Shown: positions 31,173 through 40,215, numbered from the stretch's first letter. The stretch is DNA of 64,000 nt from Leptospira venezuelensis (GCF_002150035.1 NZ_NETS01000007.1:379719-443718), one strand, 5' to 3'. The notes: generated from the sequence alone by a model not told the origin. Made by a program: numbers and translations.

Positions 31173-32894
31173 GTGCAAAATAAGGAAAATGGCTCATCAG
31201 ACGAATCACCTAAAAGATCGGTGATTTTATGTGTCGACGATGAGTTGATCATTTTGAGAGGACTCAAAGAACAACTCAAGTCAGCCTTCGGAAAAAGTTA
31301 CCAAATAGAAGCTGCGGACAGTGCAGAACTCGCTCTCCAAATAGTAGAAGAATGTAACCAGGCTGGAATTCATATACCTGCAATATTAAGCGATCAAGTC
31401 ATGCCCGGGATCAGAGGAGATGAATTCCTAATTAGGATCCAAGAGACGAATCCGAATACCAAAAAGATTATGCTCACTGGTCAGGCGAGTGCGGAGTCCG
31501 TTGGAAATGCTCTCAATAAGGCAAACTTATATAGATATCTTTCTAAACCCTGGGACTCTAACGATCTACTCATGACGGTAAAAGAAGCGGTACGTTCTTA
31601 TGAATCAGATATTTCTCTCTCTGAACTCAACAAAAAATTAGAAGACGCGCTTCTTTATAATAGAGACTCAGGACTTCCTAATTTGGAATCCTTAAGAAGA
31701 AGATTGGATCTCGCTGCTGAAGAGAAGGAAGATTCTCTTCTTGCATTGATTCGGATCGAATCCACTTCTTTGACTACAAGAGATTTTGGAGTTTCTCTAT
31801 ATAAGGATTTAATGAAGAAGTTCCTAGATTCCATGAAATCTATCCTAGGAAGTTATGGAGAAATTTTCCATGTATATGAGGATGAAGTGGCCGTTCTTTC
31901 CAAAGTGCAGGAAGAGGAGTTCCTACCTCATTTAATTGCATTTCGGATACTTCTACGTTCCGATTATTTTACCGCGTCTGGAATTTCTTTCCGGATCAAT
32001 GCTACGATCGCCACTGCGAGTGGGAAAAAAGATCTGTATTATAAAGCGAGACTCGCGTTAGTCAAAGCAAGCCAAGAACCTGAATTCGATTCAGAATCTG
32101 GGATTTATTCCTATTCTGAAAAGATGGACGATCAGGATCTATATAAGATCAATATGGATCTAGGGAAAAGACTAAACCAGGCGATACATTCTGGTAATGT
32201 GGTTCCTTACTTCCAAGGGATTATGGACAATCAAACTGGAAAGGTAGAAAAATTCGAATGCCTTGCTAGGATTGTAGAAGATGGAAAAGTATATGCTCCC
32301 GCGAGCTTTTTATATTTGGCCAAGTCCACAGGGCTTTTGAGAAGAATTAGTCCTATTCTTTTTGAAAAGGCGCTTCGAAAATTTTCTGATTCACCTTATT
32401 CATTCTCCATCAATTTGTCGGAAACAGAATTAGAAAGCCCAAGTTTTCCGAAATGGGCATCATCTCGTATGGAACATTACGGGATTAATCCTTCCAGGGT
32501 AACTTTTGAAATTTTAGAAACTGCAAGTTTTCATGGAAATCCGGAAAGACTAAAAGTGATTGCGGAGCTGAAAGAATTAGGAGCAAAAATTGCGATCGAT
32601 GATTTCGGAGTGGAACATTCCAATTTTTCCAGATTGTTGGAAATCCAACCGGACTTCATCAAGATAGATGGAAAATTTATCCAATCTTTAGAAAGAAATA
32701 GGACTGCATTCATTTTAACTTCCGCAATTACAGAACTCGCTCACAGAATTGGGGCAAAAGTTGTAGCAGAATTTGTTTCAACTCCTGAAGAACTGAAAGT
32801 TGTACGTTCTCTAGGCATAGAATATTCGCAAGGTTACCTAATTATGCAGCCTTCTCCCGACATAACTCCGGTCTCGATAAAAATTATTGAATAG
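31173..32894 (+). CDS. response regulator: REC - degenerate GGDEF - EAL
   Basis: 573 residues from a GTG at 31173. REC (~15-140): acidic pair in LCVDDELI (20-27), phosphoacceptor Asp74 (LSDQVMPG), Lys125 (YLSKPWD). Residues ~165-320 look like a degenerate GGDEF domain (RDSGLPNLESLRRRL start) with no GGDEF; the position reads HVYEDEV. EAL (~330-565): catalytic pattern largely kept as FECLARI (Glu ~362), SINLSE, FEILE, IDDFG, FIKIDGKFI, AEFVS and SQGYL, so it may well hydrolyse c-di-GMP. The degenerate domain may bind GTP as an allosteric switch. It is divergent from the cyclase-peroxidase gene and heads the group with a REC protein and a dCache histidine kinase. Confidence 0.88.
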   Translation: MQNKENGSSDESPKRSVILCVDDELIILRGLKEQLKSAFGKSYQIEAADSAELALQIVEECNQAGIHIPAILSDQVMPGIRGDEFLIRIQETNPNTKKIMLTGQASAESVGNALNKANLYRYLSKPWDSNDLLMTVKEAVRSYESDISLSELNKKLEDALLYNRDSGLPNLESLRRRLDLAAEEKEDSLLALIRIESTSLTTRDFGVSLYKDLMKKFLDSMKSILGSYGEIFHVYEDEVAVLSKVQEEEFLPHLIAFRILLRSDYFTASGISFRINATIATASGKKDLYYKARLALVKASQEPEFDSESGIYSYSEKMDDQDLYKINMDLGKRLNQAIHSGNVVPYFQGIMDNQTGKVEKFECLARIVEDGKVYAPASFLYLAKSTGLLRRISPILFEKALRKFSDSPYSFSINLSETELESPSFPKWASSRMEHYGINPSRVTFEILETASFHGNPERLKVIAELKELGAKIAIDDFGVEHSNFSRLLEIQPDFIKIDGKFIQSLERNRTAFILTSAITELAHRIGAKVVAEFVSTPEELKVVRSLGIEYSQGYLIMQPSPDITPVSIKIIE

Positions 32895-32928
32895 GTACTT
32901 TGGTCTATTTTTTCCGGGTAGTCTTTGT

Positions 32929-32963
32929 ACTCATTCTTTCGAGGGATAAAGTCGAAAATGAGT
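32929..32963 (+). other. bulged hairpin downstream of the EAL gene
   Basis: ACTCATT-(CT)-TTCGA at 32929-32942 pairs with TCGAA-AATGAGT at 32952-32963, a 12-bp stem with a 2-base bulge and a 9-base loop. It precedes the terminator at 33001-33026. It is either part of a 3'UTR of the REC-EAL transcript or a small RNA; no clear promoter is visible. Confidence 0.35.
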
Positions 32964-33000
32964 TGCAAACATAATTTATAGAGTAAGTATCCTTGTTTTG

Positions 33001-33026
33001 CTCCGGATTTTGAGCCGGGGTTTTTT
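33001..33026 (+). terminator. rho-independent terminator
   Basis: CTCCGG (33001-33006), an 8-base loop, CCGGGG (33015-33020) and then T6 (33021-33026), with one G-U pair. It lies 107 bp after the REC-EAL stop and 43 bp before the GTG of the lone REC gene, so it separates the two transcripts. Confidence 0.72.
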
Positions 33027-33068
33027 CGTTTTTGTTCGTCTAATTTATACGTTGGTACCGGGGGAGCG

Positions 33069-33455
33069 GTGGAGAAAGCGATTCTTTTTGTTGATGATGA
33101 AGCGCTCATTTTGATGAGTATGAAGTCCCAAGTCAAAAGACATCTGGGTGATACTTATCGTTATGAGACTGCACTAGATGCGTCGGAAGCGATGCAGATC
33201 ATTGAAGAATTAGTAACAGAGGGAGTCAAGATCCTGATCGTAATTTCTGATTGGTTGATGCCGAATATCAAGGGAGACGAATTTTTGAGAATCGTTCACC
33301 AAAGATATCCTGAGATCCAAAAGATCATCATCACAGGTCATGCGGACATTGCTTCCGTCGAAGCTTTAAAGAAAGAGATCAATTTATACAGTTACTTGAA
33401 AAAACCTTGGGACGAAAAAGAATTAGTAACCACTATCACCTCAGCCCTTAAATAA
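33069..33455 (+). CDS. stand-alone response regulator receiver (REC) protein
   Basis: 128 residues from a GTG at 33069 (GGGGGAG just upstream). A complete CheY-like REC domain with no output: FVDDEALI (7-14), phosphoacceptor Asp61 (VISDWLMPNIKG), Thr in IITGHADI (~90), and Lys in YLKKPWDEKE (~113). It resembles the REC of the 31173 gene, including the ..YL.KPWD motif, and is 13 bp upstream of the dCache kinase gene, so the kinase is its probable partner. It may work as phosphate relay or act on another protein. Confidence 0.93.
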   Translation: MEKAILFVDDEALILMSMKSQVKRHLGDTYRYETALDASEAMQIIEELVTEGVKILIVISDWLMPNIKGDEFLRIVHQRYPEIQKIIITGHADIASVEALKKEINLYSYLKKPWDEKELVTTITSALK

Positions 33456-33468
33456 ATAGGGGGGCATA

Positions 33469-35718
33469 ATGAGCCTTCGAACGCGCTTCTCTCTTTACTG
33501 CGCTATTGTTCTATTTGCATTCTCAGTCCTGCTAACTCTATTAGTGGCCATATCTGCATTCTATGACTCCAAAGTTGCTTCACAAGAGGCAGCCTTTGCA
33601 AAGGCAGAAGGAGCTTCTTTCGAAGTTCGTAAAATTTTTTCAGAAGCAATTTCCAAAGTGGGAGAAGCTAAAACTCGCTGGGAACTTACTCGTCCTTCTC
33701 GAGATTCCGTTGAAAAAGATCTAGTGGATCTTTTTCAGCATGATAAAAGATTTTTAGGAGCCGGCGCTGTTTTCGAGCCAAATCTTTTTGATGGAAGAGA
33801 TTTTTCCTTTATAGGTCGTAAAGGTTCTAATTCAAAAGGTAGATTTGTTCCATACTTTCACAGAAGTGTTAAAAATCCAGATGAGATCAGTCTAGAAGAA
33901 AGTGTTTATTATGATAATACTGATGAAAGCGGTAACTATTACCAAATCCCCAAGGCAACATTAAGTGACTTTGTAGGAGAGCCTTATTTCTATCCGTTAG
34001 AGGGAGTGAATATTTTTATGATCTCCTTGATCCGGCCTATTACTCGCCAAGGACGATTTATAGGAATAGTAGGCTTGGATCTGAAACTTTCGGATTTAGA
34101 AGAAGAATTGTTTTCTAAGAGGCCGTTTGGAGACGGACATTTGGCATTGATCTCTCCAGGTGGGAAATATGCAGTTCACGGCGCGAAAGGAATTTTACAA
34201 GGAAAGAATGCCGGAACTGCTGAAGTAAAAGATTCAGTTCAGAAATCCTTAGCTTCCGGACAATCTTTTGCTTATCCAGTAGAAGGTGGGAACTCCTACA
34301 TATTTCCATTTAGTATGGGGACTTATGGAAAAAACTGGGCCATAGAAGTATATGTTCCTGATTCAGTTCTTTGGAACGATCTAGGTCCGATCATTCTAAG
34401 ATGTTTACTCATTACATTTGCGCTTTTGCCAATCTGTTTATATTTTCTAGATAGATTCTTTTGCAAATTTGTCTCGGAAGGCTTATCGGAAGCGACTACG
34501 TTTGCAGATTCTTTAGGGGCCGGGAACTATTCTGTTCAGATCCCGACTCGGAAATTCCAAGATGAGATCCATCATCTTTTTGTAACATTAGGAAATATGA
34601 AGGAAAAGTTGCTGGCTGCGATCGATCAGCAGATCCGATCCGAAAAGATTCTCAGAGAATCAGCGGAAATCTATTCGCGAAATGAGATTATTCGTCTTCA
34701 AAAAGAAGAATTGGAAGTCGCCTTGGGTGAATTAAAGACCGCTCAGGAAACTTTACTTAGAAATGAACGATTAGCCGCGATAGGCAGGATTTCGGGAGCA
34801 GTTAGTCATCAGATCAATAATCCGCTGGGAGCAATCGGAGCTTCTAGAGAGAACATTTCGTTTTATGTGAAGAGGATTACGATACTTCTTCCTTTTCTTT
34901 TCGAATATCTAAGCAAGGCAGATGAATCGGAAAGAGAATTTTTTTATACAACATTAAATAGAACATTAGAAAATCATAAAGAACAGATTGGAAAAAAATT
35001 CAGAGAAACCCGGCATTCTATAGAAGCATTCTTAAAACAGGAACAAATAGAAGAAGCAGGCGATAAAGCTGCCGTGGTAGCTGAGTTGGGGTTTGCCGAT
35101 TGTCCAGAATTCATTCTTCAGCTATGTAGATGTTCTGAGTGGGATCGAATTACGGAGTTTTTGATGGCAGTTAGAGGCCTTGAAATTTCGGAAGAAGTTA
35201 TCCATAGGTCTACTGATCGAATGTACAAAATAGTGTCTGCTTTAGAAACCTATTCGGGGATCGCAAAAGAAGATAAAGAAAGATGGGTCAAAGTCTCCGA
35301 CACAATGGAAGTTGTGCTTGGAGTATATGAAGGAGCGGGCGGAAATAGGGTCACAGTCGAAAGAAATTATATCTCTGAAGCGACCCTAAGATGTATACCT
35401 GAAGATTTAGTTCGACTTTGGACACAGATTGTGGATAACGCGTACCAAGCTATGTCCGGAGAAGGCAAACTTAAGGTAAGTATTTATGATTCAGAATCTA
35501 AGATTATCTGCGAAGTGGAAGACAGTGGTTCTGGTATTCCCAAAAACATCAGAGAGCAAGTGGGAGAAGTTTTATCTTCTGGAAAATCGGAAGGGGAAGG
35601 CGCGGGTATAGGGCTCGCAGTTGCCGCTTCCATTTCTAAAAAATACGGGGGCAGTTGGAATTGGGAAAGTGAACCCGGCTGCACTATCTTTCGCTTTTCT
35701 TTTCCAAAATCAGAATAA
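33469..35718 (+). CDS. dCache sensor histidine kinase with insertion in its DHp hairpin
   Basis: 749 residues. Membrane helix at ~9-30, a periplasmic dCache_1-type sensor (~40-300; FGAGAVFEPNLFDG-like region, IVGLDLKLSDLE), second helix ~310-330, HAMP ~335-390 and a coiled coil (~390-435). The phosphoacceptor is His447 (VSHQINNPLGAI). The second DHp helix is at ~578-600 (IHRSTDRMYKIVSALETYSGI), leaving ~110 residues (Glu/Lys-rich helix, then a compact CPEFILQLCRCSEWDRITEF part) between the two helices. The ATPase domain has N box QIVDNAYQAM, G1 VEDSGSGIPKN and G2 GAGIGLAVAASISKK. The sensor domain is a paralogue of that in the next gene (MCP). Downstream partner is probably the REC protein 13 bp upstream. 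Confidence 0.9.
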   Translation: MSLRTRFSLYCAIVLFAFSVLLTLLVAISAFYDSKVASQEAAFAKAEGASFEVRKIFSEAISKVGEAKTRWELTRPSRDSVEKDLVDLFQHDKRFLGAGAVFEPNLFDGRDFSFIGRKGSNSKGRFVPYFHRSVKNPDEISLEESVYYDNTDESGNYYQIPKATLSDFVGEPYFYPLEGVNIFMISLIRPITRQGRFIGIVGLDLKLSDLEEELFSKRPFGDGHLALISPGGKYAVHGAKGILQGKNAGTAEVKDSVQKSLASGQSFAYPVEGGNSYIFPFSMGTYGKNWAIEVYVPDSVLWNDLGPIILRCLLITFALLPICLYFLDRFFCKFVSEGLSEATTFADSLGAGNYSVQIPTRKFQDEIHHLFVTLGNMKEKLLAAIDQQIRSEKILRESAEIYSRNEIIRLQKEELEVALGELKTAQETLLRNERLAAIGRISGAVSHQINNPLGAIGASRENISFYVKRITILLPFLFEYLSKADESEREFFYTTLNRTLENHKEQIGKKFRETRHSIEAFLKQEQIEEAGDKAAVVAELGFADCPEFILQLCRCSEWDRITEFLMAVRGLEISEEVIHRSTDRMYKIVSALETYSGIAKEDKERWVKVSDTMEVVLGVYEGAGGNRVTVERNYISEATLRCIPEDLVRLWTQIVDNAYQAMSGEGKLKVSIYDSESKIICEVEDSGSGIPKNIREQVGEVLSSGKSEGEGAGIGLAVAASISKKYGGSWNWESEPGCTIFRFSFPKSE

Positions 35719-35740
35719 AATATAAACTCGGGCTTTTACA

Positions 35741-37807
35741 ATGAGTATCAGATACAGAATTTCACTCTACTTAGCGATTGTACTTTTAACCGGTTCTTTT
35801 GTTCTGGCGGGTATCAATTCATTTTCATCCTACTTTAGTTTAAAATCTCAGGTGGATTCCGGATCCACCATGGCAGGTAAACGTTATCAATATGAGATTT
35901 CTAATTTTCTAAATTCTGTTTTAGGATCTCTTAGAGGGTTTCAGTTTATGCTGGAAACTTCTCATCCTACTCGAGGAGATATGATAGCTTCTCTTAAGAA
36001 GTTAGCCGAAACCGATGTTCATTTTTTCGGGACTTGGGTATTGTACGAACCCAATGCTTTCGATGGTCAAGATGCAAGATATAAGAATACTCCATATCAT
36101 GACGCTACGGGTAGGTTTATTCCATATTGGAATAGGTCCACAGGAGACCTGAAGATCACTTTTGCTGAATCTTATGATGTGGATGATACGATTAGTTTTT
36201 ACTATCGTATTCCTAAAAAAACACAAAAGGATTTTATCTCGGATCCTTATGTATACTCCGTGAGCGGAAAAGATGTGCTCATGGTTTCGATGGTTAAACC
36301 AATTTTGCGAGGTGGAAAGTTCGTTGGAACGGTTGGAACAGATATCGCAATGGCAAATCTCCAAGAACTCTTAGGTCCAATTCGACCATTTAGAGGAGAA
36401 GGTTACCTTGCCTTGGTTTCACCTGACGGGCTTTATGCGGCAAATGGAGGAGATCCTTCTTTAGTGGGTAAGGCAATTCCTGAGGAAAACATTCGTGATC
36501 AAGTAAAGGAACTTAGCCTGAAAGGAGAAGATTTTCAGATCAAAGGCTCCGGCAACACTAGATACTTTTTCCCGTTTTTATTAGGAAATTATGATAAACC
36601 ATGGGCAGTAGAAGTGTCTATTCCAGATTCAATCTTCTGGTCGGATATGAGAGGAGTGATCTTACAGACTATTTTATCTTCTCTTGTGATCATGGTTGTG
36701 ATCCTGATCATTCTAAACTTGATCTTCAATAAACTTATAACAACAGGCTTATTGGAAGCGATTGGTTTTTCTGAGAAGATTGCGGATGGAGATCTAACTT
36801 CTCATATAGAAATAGCAAGAGAAGATGAGATAGGCAAACTACTCAAGTCCATGGATATGATGAAAGTGAATCTTTCTAAGATCATCTTGGATATTAAAAC
36901 ATCTTCCACAAAATTGAATAGTACTTCTGATCAAATGGCGGAGTCGAGTCGTAACTTCTCGGATGTGGCTCAGGCTCAAGCATCAGCAGCGGAAGAATCA
37001 TCGGCTGCAGTTGAAGAACTTGCCGCTTCAGCGGAGAATGTTCGAAGGTCTATGGAAAAAGCTATAGATAATATGAAGGAGATAGATACAAACGTAGTTC
37101 TACTCCGTGAGCAGATAGGTACAATTAATAATGAAATGCAAACCTTATCGCAGGTAGCATCTGAATCCCAGGAACGTGCTGTGACTGGTGAGAATGCAAT
37201 GGGTGCAACGAACCAAGCAATGGATGAGATTGGAGAAAGTGCGAGTCGTATCAACGAGATTCTATCTATCATAACTGAGATATCAGAGAAAACAAATCTG
37301 TTAGCCCTAAACGCTGCGATTGAAGCCGCTCGTGCCGGAGAAGCAGGTAAAGGATTTGCAGTAGTTGCAGAAGAGATCAGTAAGCTTGCGTCTCAGACTT
37401 CTTCTTCTGTCCAAGAGATTGGAGAACTTGTGGACTCCACGAATAACGCGGTTCATAACGGGAATACTAAGGTGAAAGAGGCGAGTGATATACTTCGTAA
37501 GCTCAGAACCTCGGTAGATTCTTTTGGACTATCTGCGAAGAAGGTATTGGAATCTGTTCGAACCCAAGAGAAGAACACCCAAGACATTCATCAATCGGCG
37601 AATTTCCTCATGAGTTTCAGTTTACAGATAGAGGAAGCGGTTCAGGAACAGAAGAGAGCAACAGATGAGATAACTAAGACGATTGTAAGTATCTCAGAAG
37701 GAACCCAGGAAGTTGCTTCTGGTGCGGATGATCTGACTTCTTACTCTGGTGAAATGCACCAACAATCAGAAGGGCTTCTTAAGTCGGTAGATAAGTTTAA
37801 ACTTTAA
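35741..37807 (+). CDS. methyl-accepting chemotaxis protein with dCache sensor
   Basis: 688 residues. Membrane helices at ~8-28 and ~300-330 bracket a dCache sensor paralogous to the kinase upstream (same SxRYRISLYLAIVL start, FGTWVLYEPNAFDGQD, FRGEGYLALVSPDG). HAMP follows (~335-390), then a long cytoplasmic coiled coil with the conserved hairpin tip EKTNLLALNAAIEAARAGE (~514-532) and flanking heptads. No C-terminal CheR-binding pentapeptide is seen (it ends LLKSVDKFKL). It would signal to CheA through CheW; no che gene is nearby. It starts 22 bp after the kinase, so both receptors are probably co-expressed and may share a ligand class. Confidence 0.93.
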   Translation: MSIRYRISLYLAIVLLTGSFVLAGINSFSSYFSLKSQVDSGSTMAGKRYQYEISNFLNSVLGSLRGFQFMLETSHPTRGDMIASLKKLAETDVHFFGTWVLYEPNAFDGQDARYKNTPYHDATGRFIPYWNRSTGDLKITFAESYDVDDTISFYYRIPKKTQKDFISDPYVYSVSGKDVLMVSMVKPILRGGKFVGTVGTDIAMANLQELLGPIRPFRGEGYLALVSPDGLYAANGGDPSLVGKAIPEENIRDQVKELSLKGEDFQIKGSGNTRYFFPFLLGNYDKPWAVEVSIPDSIFWSDMRGVILQTILSSLVIMVVILIILNLIFNKLITTGLLEAIGFSEKIADGDLTSHIEIAREDEIGKLLKSMDMMKVNLSKIILDIKTSSTKLNSTSDQMAESSRNFSDVAQAQASAAEESSAAVEELAASAENVRRSMEKAIDNMKEIDTNVVLLREQIGTINNEMQTLSQVASESQERAVTGENAMGATNQAMDEIGESASRINEILSIITEISEKTNLLALNAAIEAARAGEAGKGFAVVAEEISKLASQTSSSVQEIGELVDSTNNAVHNGNTKVKEASDILRKLRTSVDSFGLSAKKVLESVRTQEKNTQDIHQSANFLMSFSLQIEEAVQEQKRATDEITKTIVSISEGTQEVASGADDLTSYSGEMHQQSEGLLKSVDKFKL

Positions 37808-37815
37808 ACTTGAGC

Positions 37816-37832
37816 TGTATATTGAATATACA
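37816..37832. promoter_or_regulatory. 8+1+8 inverted repeat downstream of the MCP gene
   Basis: TGTATATT-G-AATATACA (37816-37832), 8 bp after the MCP stop, AT-only arms and so not a typical terminator. It lies in the 170-bp gap before a SURF1-like gene and could be an operator for that promoter. Only the symmetry is seen. Confidence 0.3.
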
Positions 37833-37977
37833 ATACTGAAAGTGCATATTTTATTATACAGTGGTATAGTGAATGCATAAGAAAAGACTTTGGCGAAATT
37901 AAAGGAATATACTTAAGAGTCCGAACTATTCTTAATTTGCCTATTTTCGGAAATGTCTGCAATTTCAATTTGCTAGA

Positions 37978-38568
37978 TTGTTTGTATATACAGTGTCACG
38001 ATTTGCCTTAGTCCTAATTTTATTCTGCTCGTTGCTTTCTTTTTCCCTTTACGGAGAAGGAGTGAAGATCTTTAAACCGGTTCCACCGATTGAAAATTCA
38101 ACTCAGATCAAAAAGCAAAAAGCCTATCGAATCAAGGGGTTAAAAAGTACAAAACTTTCGGCGAATCGACTCGTTGTGATCCGAGGCTATTTTCATTCGG
38201 CAGAGGTTTTGGTTCCGGGAAAAAAGGATAACATGGATGGTTATTGGATCATCAAACCATTTACGTATGTTCGGGAAAGGAATCCGTCTTTAGGTTGGCC
38301 TTATTGGGCTGCCTTGGACGCGGTATTAATAAACGTGGGTTGGATTCCCTCGGAAGGAACAAATCATTTTTATAAAAGTTTAAAGTATGATCCTTATTTC
38401 GAAGAGTCTGTAGAAATTAGAGGAATCACAACGAACTTGATTGGAACAGAAAATGCAAATTTGAAAATTTTATTGGAACAGATGAATCAGCAAGTCATTG
38501 AGGATAAAGTTCCTCCCATTGTTGGATCTGAAAAAGGATTCCATCCTCTTTTGATCAATTTAATATAG
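37978..38568 (+). CDS. SURF1-like exported protein
   Basis: 196 residues from a TTG at 37978 (a GTG at 37993 is an alternative). The signal peptide is residues ~5-25 (ALVLILFCSLLSFSLYG). Residues ~55-170 match the SURF1 beta pattern: VVIRGYFH, LVPGKKDNMDGYWIIKPF, then VLINVGWIPSEG and VEIRG. SURF1 helps cytochrome oxidase heme assembly, but real members have membrane helices at both ends; this one lacks the C-terminal helix and has no cox gene close by, so function may differ. Strands are predicted by eye. Call uncertain. Confidence 0.55.
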   Translation: MFVYTVSRFALVLILFCSLLSFSLYGEGVKIFKPVPPIENSTQIKKQKAYRIKGLKSTKLSANRLVVIRGYFHSAEVLVPGKKDNMDGYWIIKPFTYVRERNPSLGWPYWAALDAVLINVGWIPSEGTNHFYKSLKYDPYFEESVEIRGITTNLIGTENANLKILLEQMNQQVIEDKVPPIVGSEKGFHPLLINLI

Positions 38569-38651
38569 GATCGACTCGTAAAAAAGACTTTTTGATCAAG
38601 ATCAGTGCCCCGTTTCCTTGCGAGCAATACAGAATGCTCTTACCAACATTT

Positions 38652-39665
38652 CTATTTTTCTAATATCTCTTTAATTTGTTCTCTTTGTTTTTCTAGAGAA
38701 GGCTTTGTGATTCCATTTCCCATTTGGAACAGTACCTTCTTACTATCCATGATCTCTAAGATCCAGGGACGTTTCTCTAAGATCACATGAACATAAGAAA
38801 CAAATGAATCCGCGAAAAAATCATCTGCATTTGCAGCTGAATACAATGTGGGAAAAGGCGTTTTAGAAAGGATTGGATAAATTTTCTCCCAGTTATCATT
38901 CAGAGAAAGTGTTTCTGAATAAAATCGGATCTGAGGCCGAACGACAAAATTGGAATCATCCAGATAAGCTACCTTCTCCGATTTCCAAATTCCTTTATAG
39001 AATTCATAGTTCATAAAGGATCTTTTAGGAGAAAAGAAACTTGGACCTATATTTTCTGTTTCCGAGAGAATATGTCCAAATTCATGTAACAAAATATAAC
39101 TAAGTGCATTCGCTTTATTGTTTTGTTTTTCTTCTTCTATTCGGATTCGTATTTTTATATTCCCTTTTTGGAATGCGGAATTTTCCTTATAACTGATCCA
39201 ATCATTTGCGTTTCTATTCAGAGTGTTTATATCTAAGATTACAAAACCTCCAATAGATTTGCCATCTTTACGAACTATTCCCGTAACGGCAGAACCTCCC
39301 AGATTTTCGCAGACATAAACACGGAATAGTTTGTTTCTTAGAAGAGAGGCGACTGGTCCTGTTTGAGAAGTCAGAGCATCTAATAGAGTAGGTTTGACTG
39401 TGTCGAGGTCTTTGACAGGCGATGGGGATTCGGTAAAGCCATCTACTCGATTCAACGCATTCACATAATCTAAGGCATGTTTGTCTAGGTTGAGGATCCT
39501 TGAGGACCAGTCTGCAGACTCCAACCCGACATAGTTCTCTATTTTAGATAGAGGAGTAGAAGATAGAACGTCTGCGTAAGGATTTAGATCTCCTAGTTCT
39601 TCTTTGCAAGAGTAGAAGGCCTCAAAAACAAGAATGAATACGACAAACAATCGACACAAATACAT
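38652..39665 (-). CDS. putative zinc metallopeptidase lipoprotein (HExGH)
   Basis: 337 residues from the ATG at 39665; the frame runs on to 39719, but the signal sequence follows this ATG directly. The signal ends at Cys20 (FEAFYSC), a lipoprotein site. The zinc motif is HEFGHILSETE at 194-204. An acidic residue-rich segment downstream (SAANADDFFADSFVSYVHV, ~285-303) may hold the third ligand, as HEFGH...ADxFA does in similar anthrax-lethal-factor-like or mlr-type proteins. No homologue comes to mind with a known substrate. It is convergent with the SURF1-like gene and divergent from the next. Confidence 0.72.
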   Translation of the reverse strand: MYLCRLFVVFILVFEAFYSCKEELGDLNPYADVLSSTPLSKIENYVGLESADWSSRILNLDKHALDYVNALNRVDGFTESPSPVKDLDTVKPTLLDALTSQTGPVASLLRNKLFRVYVCENLGGSAVTGIVRKDGKSIGGFVILDINTLNRNANDWISYKENSAFQKGNIKIRIRIEEEKQNNKANALSYILLHEFGHILSETENIGPSFFSPKRSFMNYEFYKGIWKSEKVAYLDDSNFVVRPQIRFYSETLSLNDNWEKIYPILSKTPFPTLYSAANADDFFADSFVSYVHVILEKRPWILEIMDSKKVLFQMGNGITKPSLEKQREQIKEILEK

Positions 39666-39798
39666 GCGGCTTTGAATGTGCAAAACTTGAGCTAGAACGA
39701 AAAGTATTTTTCTTTGCATCGCAAAAAATCAACAAGAGAAAGTCAGGGATATTGATTTGCATTTCATGGGGCCTTTGTAAGATTTGTGCCTGTCTCTC

Positions 39799-40215
39799 AT
39801 GAAGACCAGTGTCTTTTTTTATAACAGTTGCAGATTTCCCGGCAGTATTGTTAGGACTTCTTTCTTGTTATATCTAGTCGCTTTATTTCTTTATGGAGTC
39901 TCGATCTTTTCGGATGTAACCAATCCTTGGGAACTTCCTATCGATGAGAGGATCTTGAATCGAAAGGATGTAAGTCATATCGTTTTAGAGACAAGACCCG
40001 GCGGATTTCGCGTTACTTTATTAATTAATGAAAGATTTCCGTATAACTATAAAGCAAAATCAGCCGCTTTCTATTATTCTAATATTAAGGATTCTAAAGA
40101 AGGTTTGGAATTAGCGGAAAAATTAGATCGGTATCTTAAGTCGGGCTTCAATATGAAGATCAGGTTTAATGGATCGGAAATTTACGAATTTATATTAGAT
40201 GAATCTATCCAATAA
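39799..40215 (+). CDS. hypothetical exported protein before a SpoIIE phosphatase
   Basis: 138 residues from the ATG at 39799; a TTG at 39784 would add five. A hydrophobic segment near residues 15-35 (TSFLLYLVALFLYGVSIF) suggests an anchor or uncleaved signal. The rest is a small beta-alpha domain: VSHIVLETRPGGFRVTLLIN, then LDRYLKSGFNMKIRFNGSEIYEFILDE. I do not recognise a family. The next gene starts 17 bp before its stop, so the two are translationally coupled and it may be an input partner of that phosphatase. Confidence 0.6.
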   Translation: MKTSVFFYNSCRFPGSIVRTSFLLYLVALFLYGVSIFSDVTNPWELPIDERILNRKDVSHIVLETRPGGFRVTLLINERFPYNYKAKSAAFYYSNIKDSKEGLELAEKLDRYLKSGFNMKIRFNGSEIYEFILDESIQ

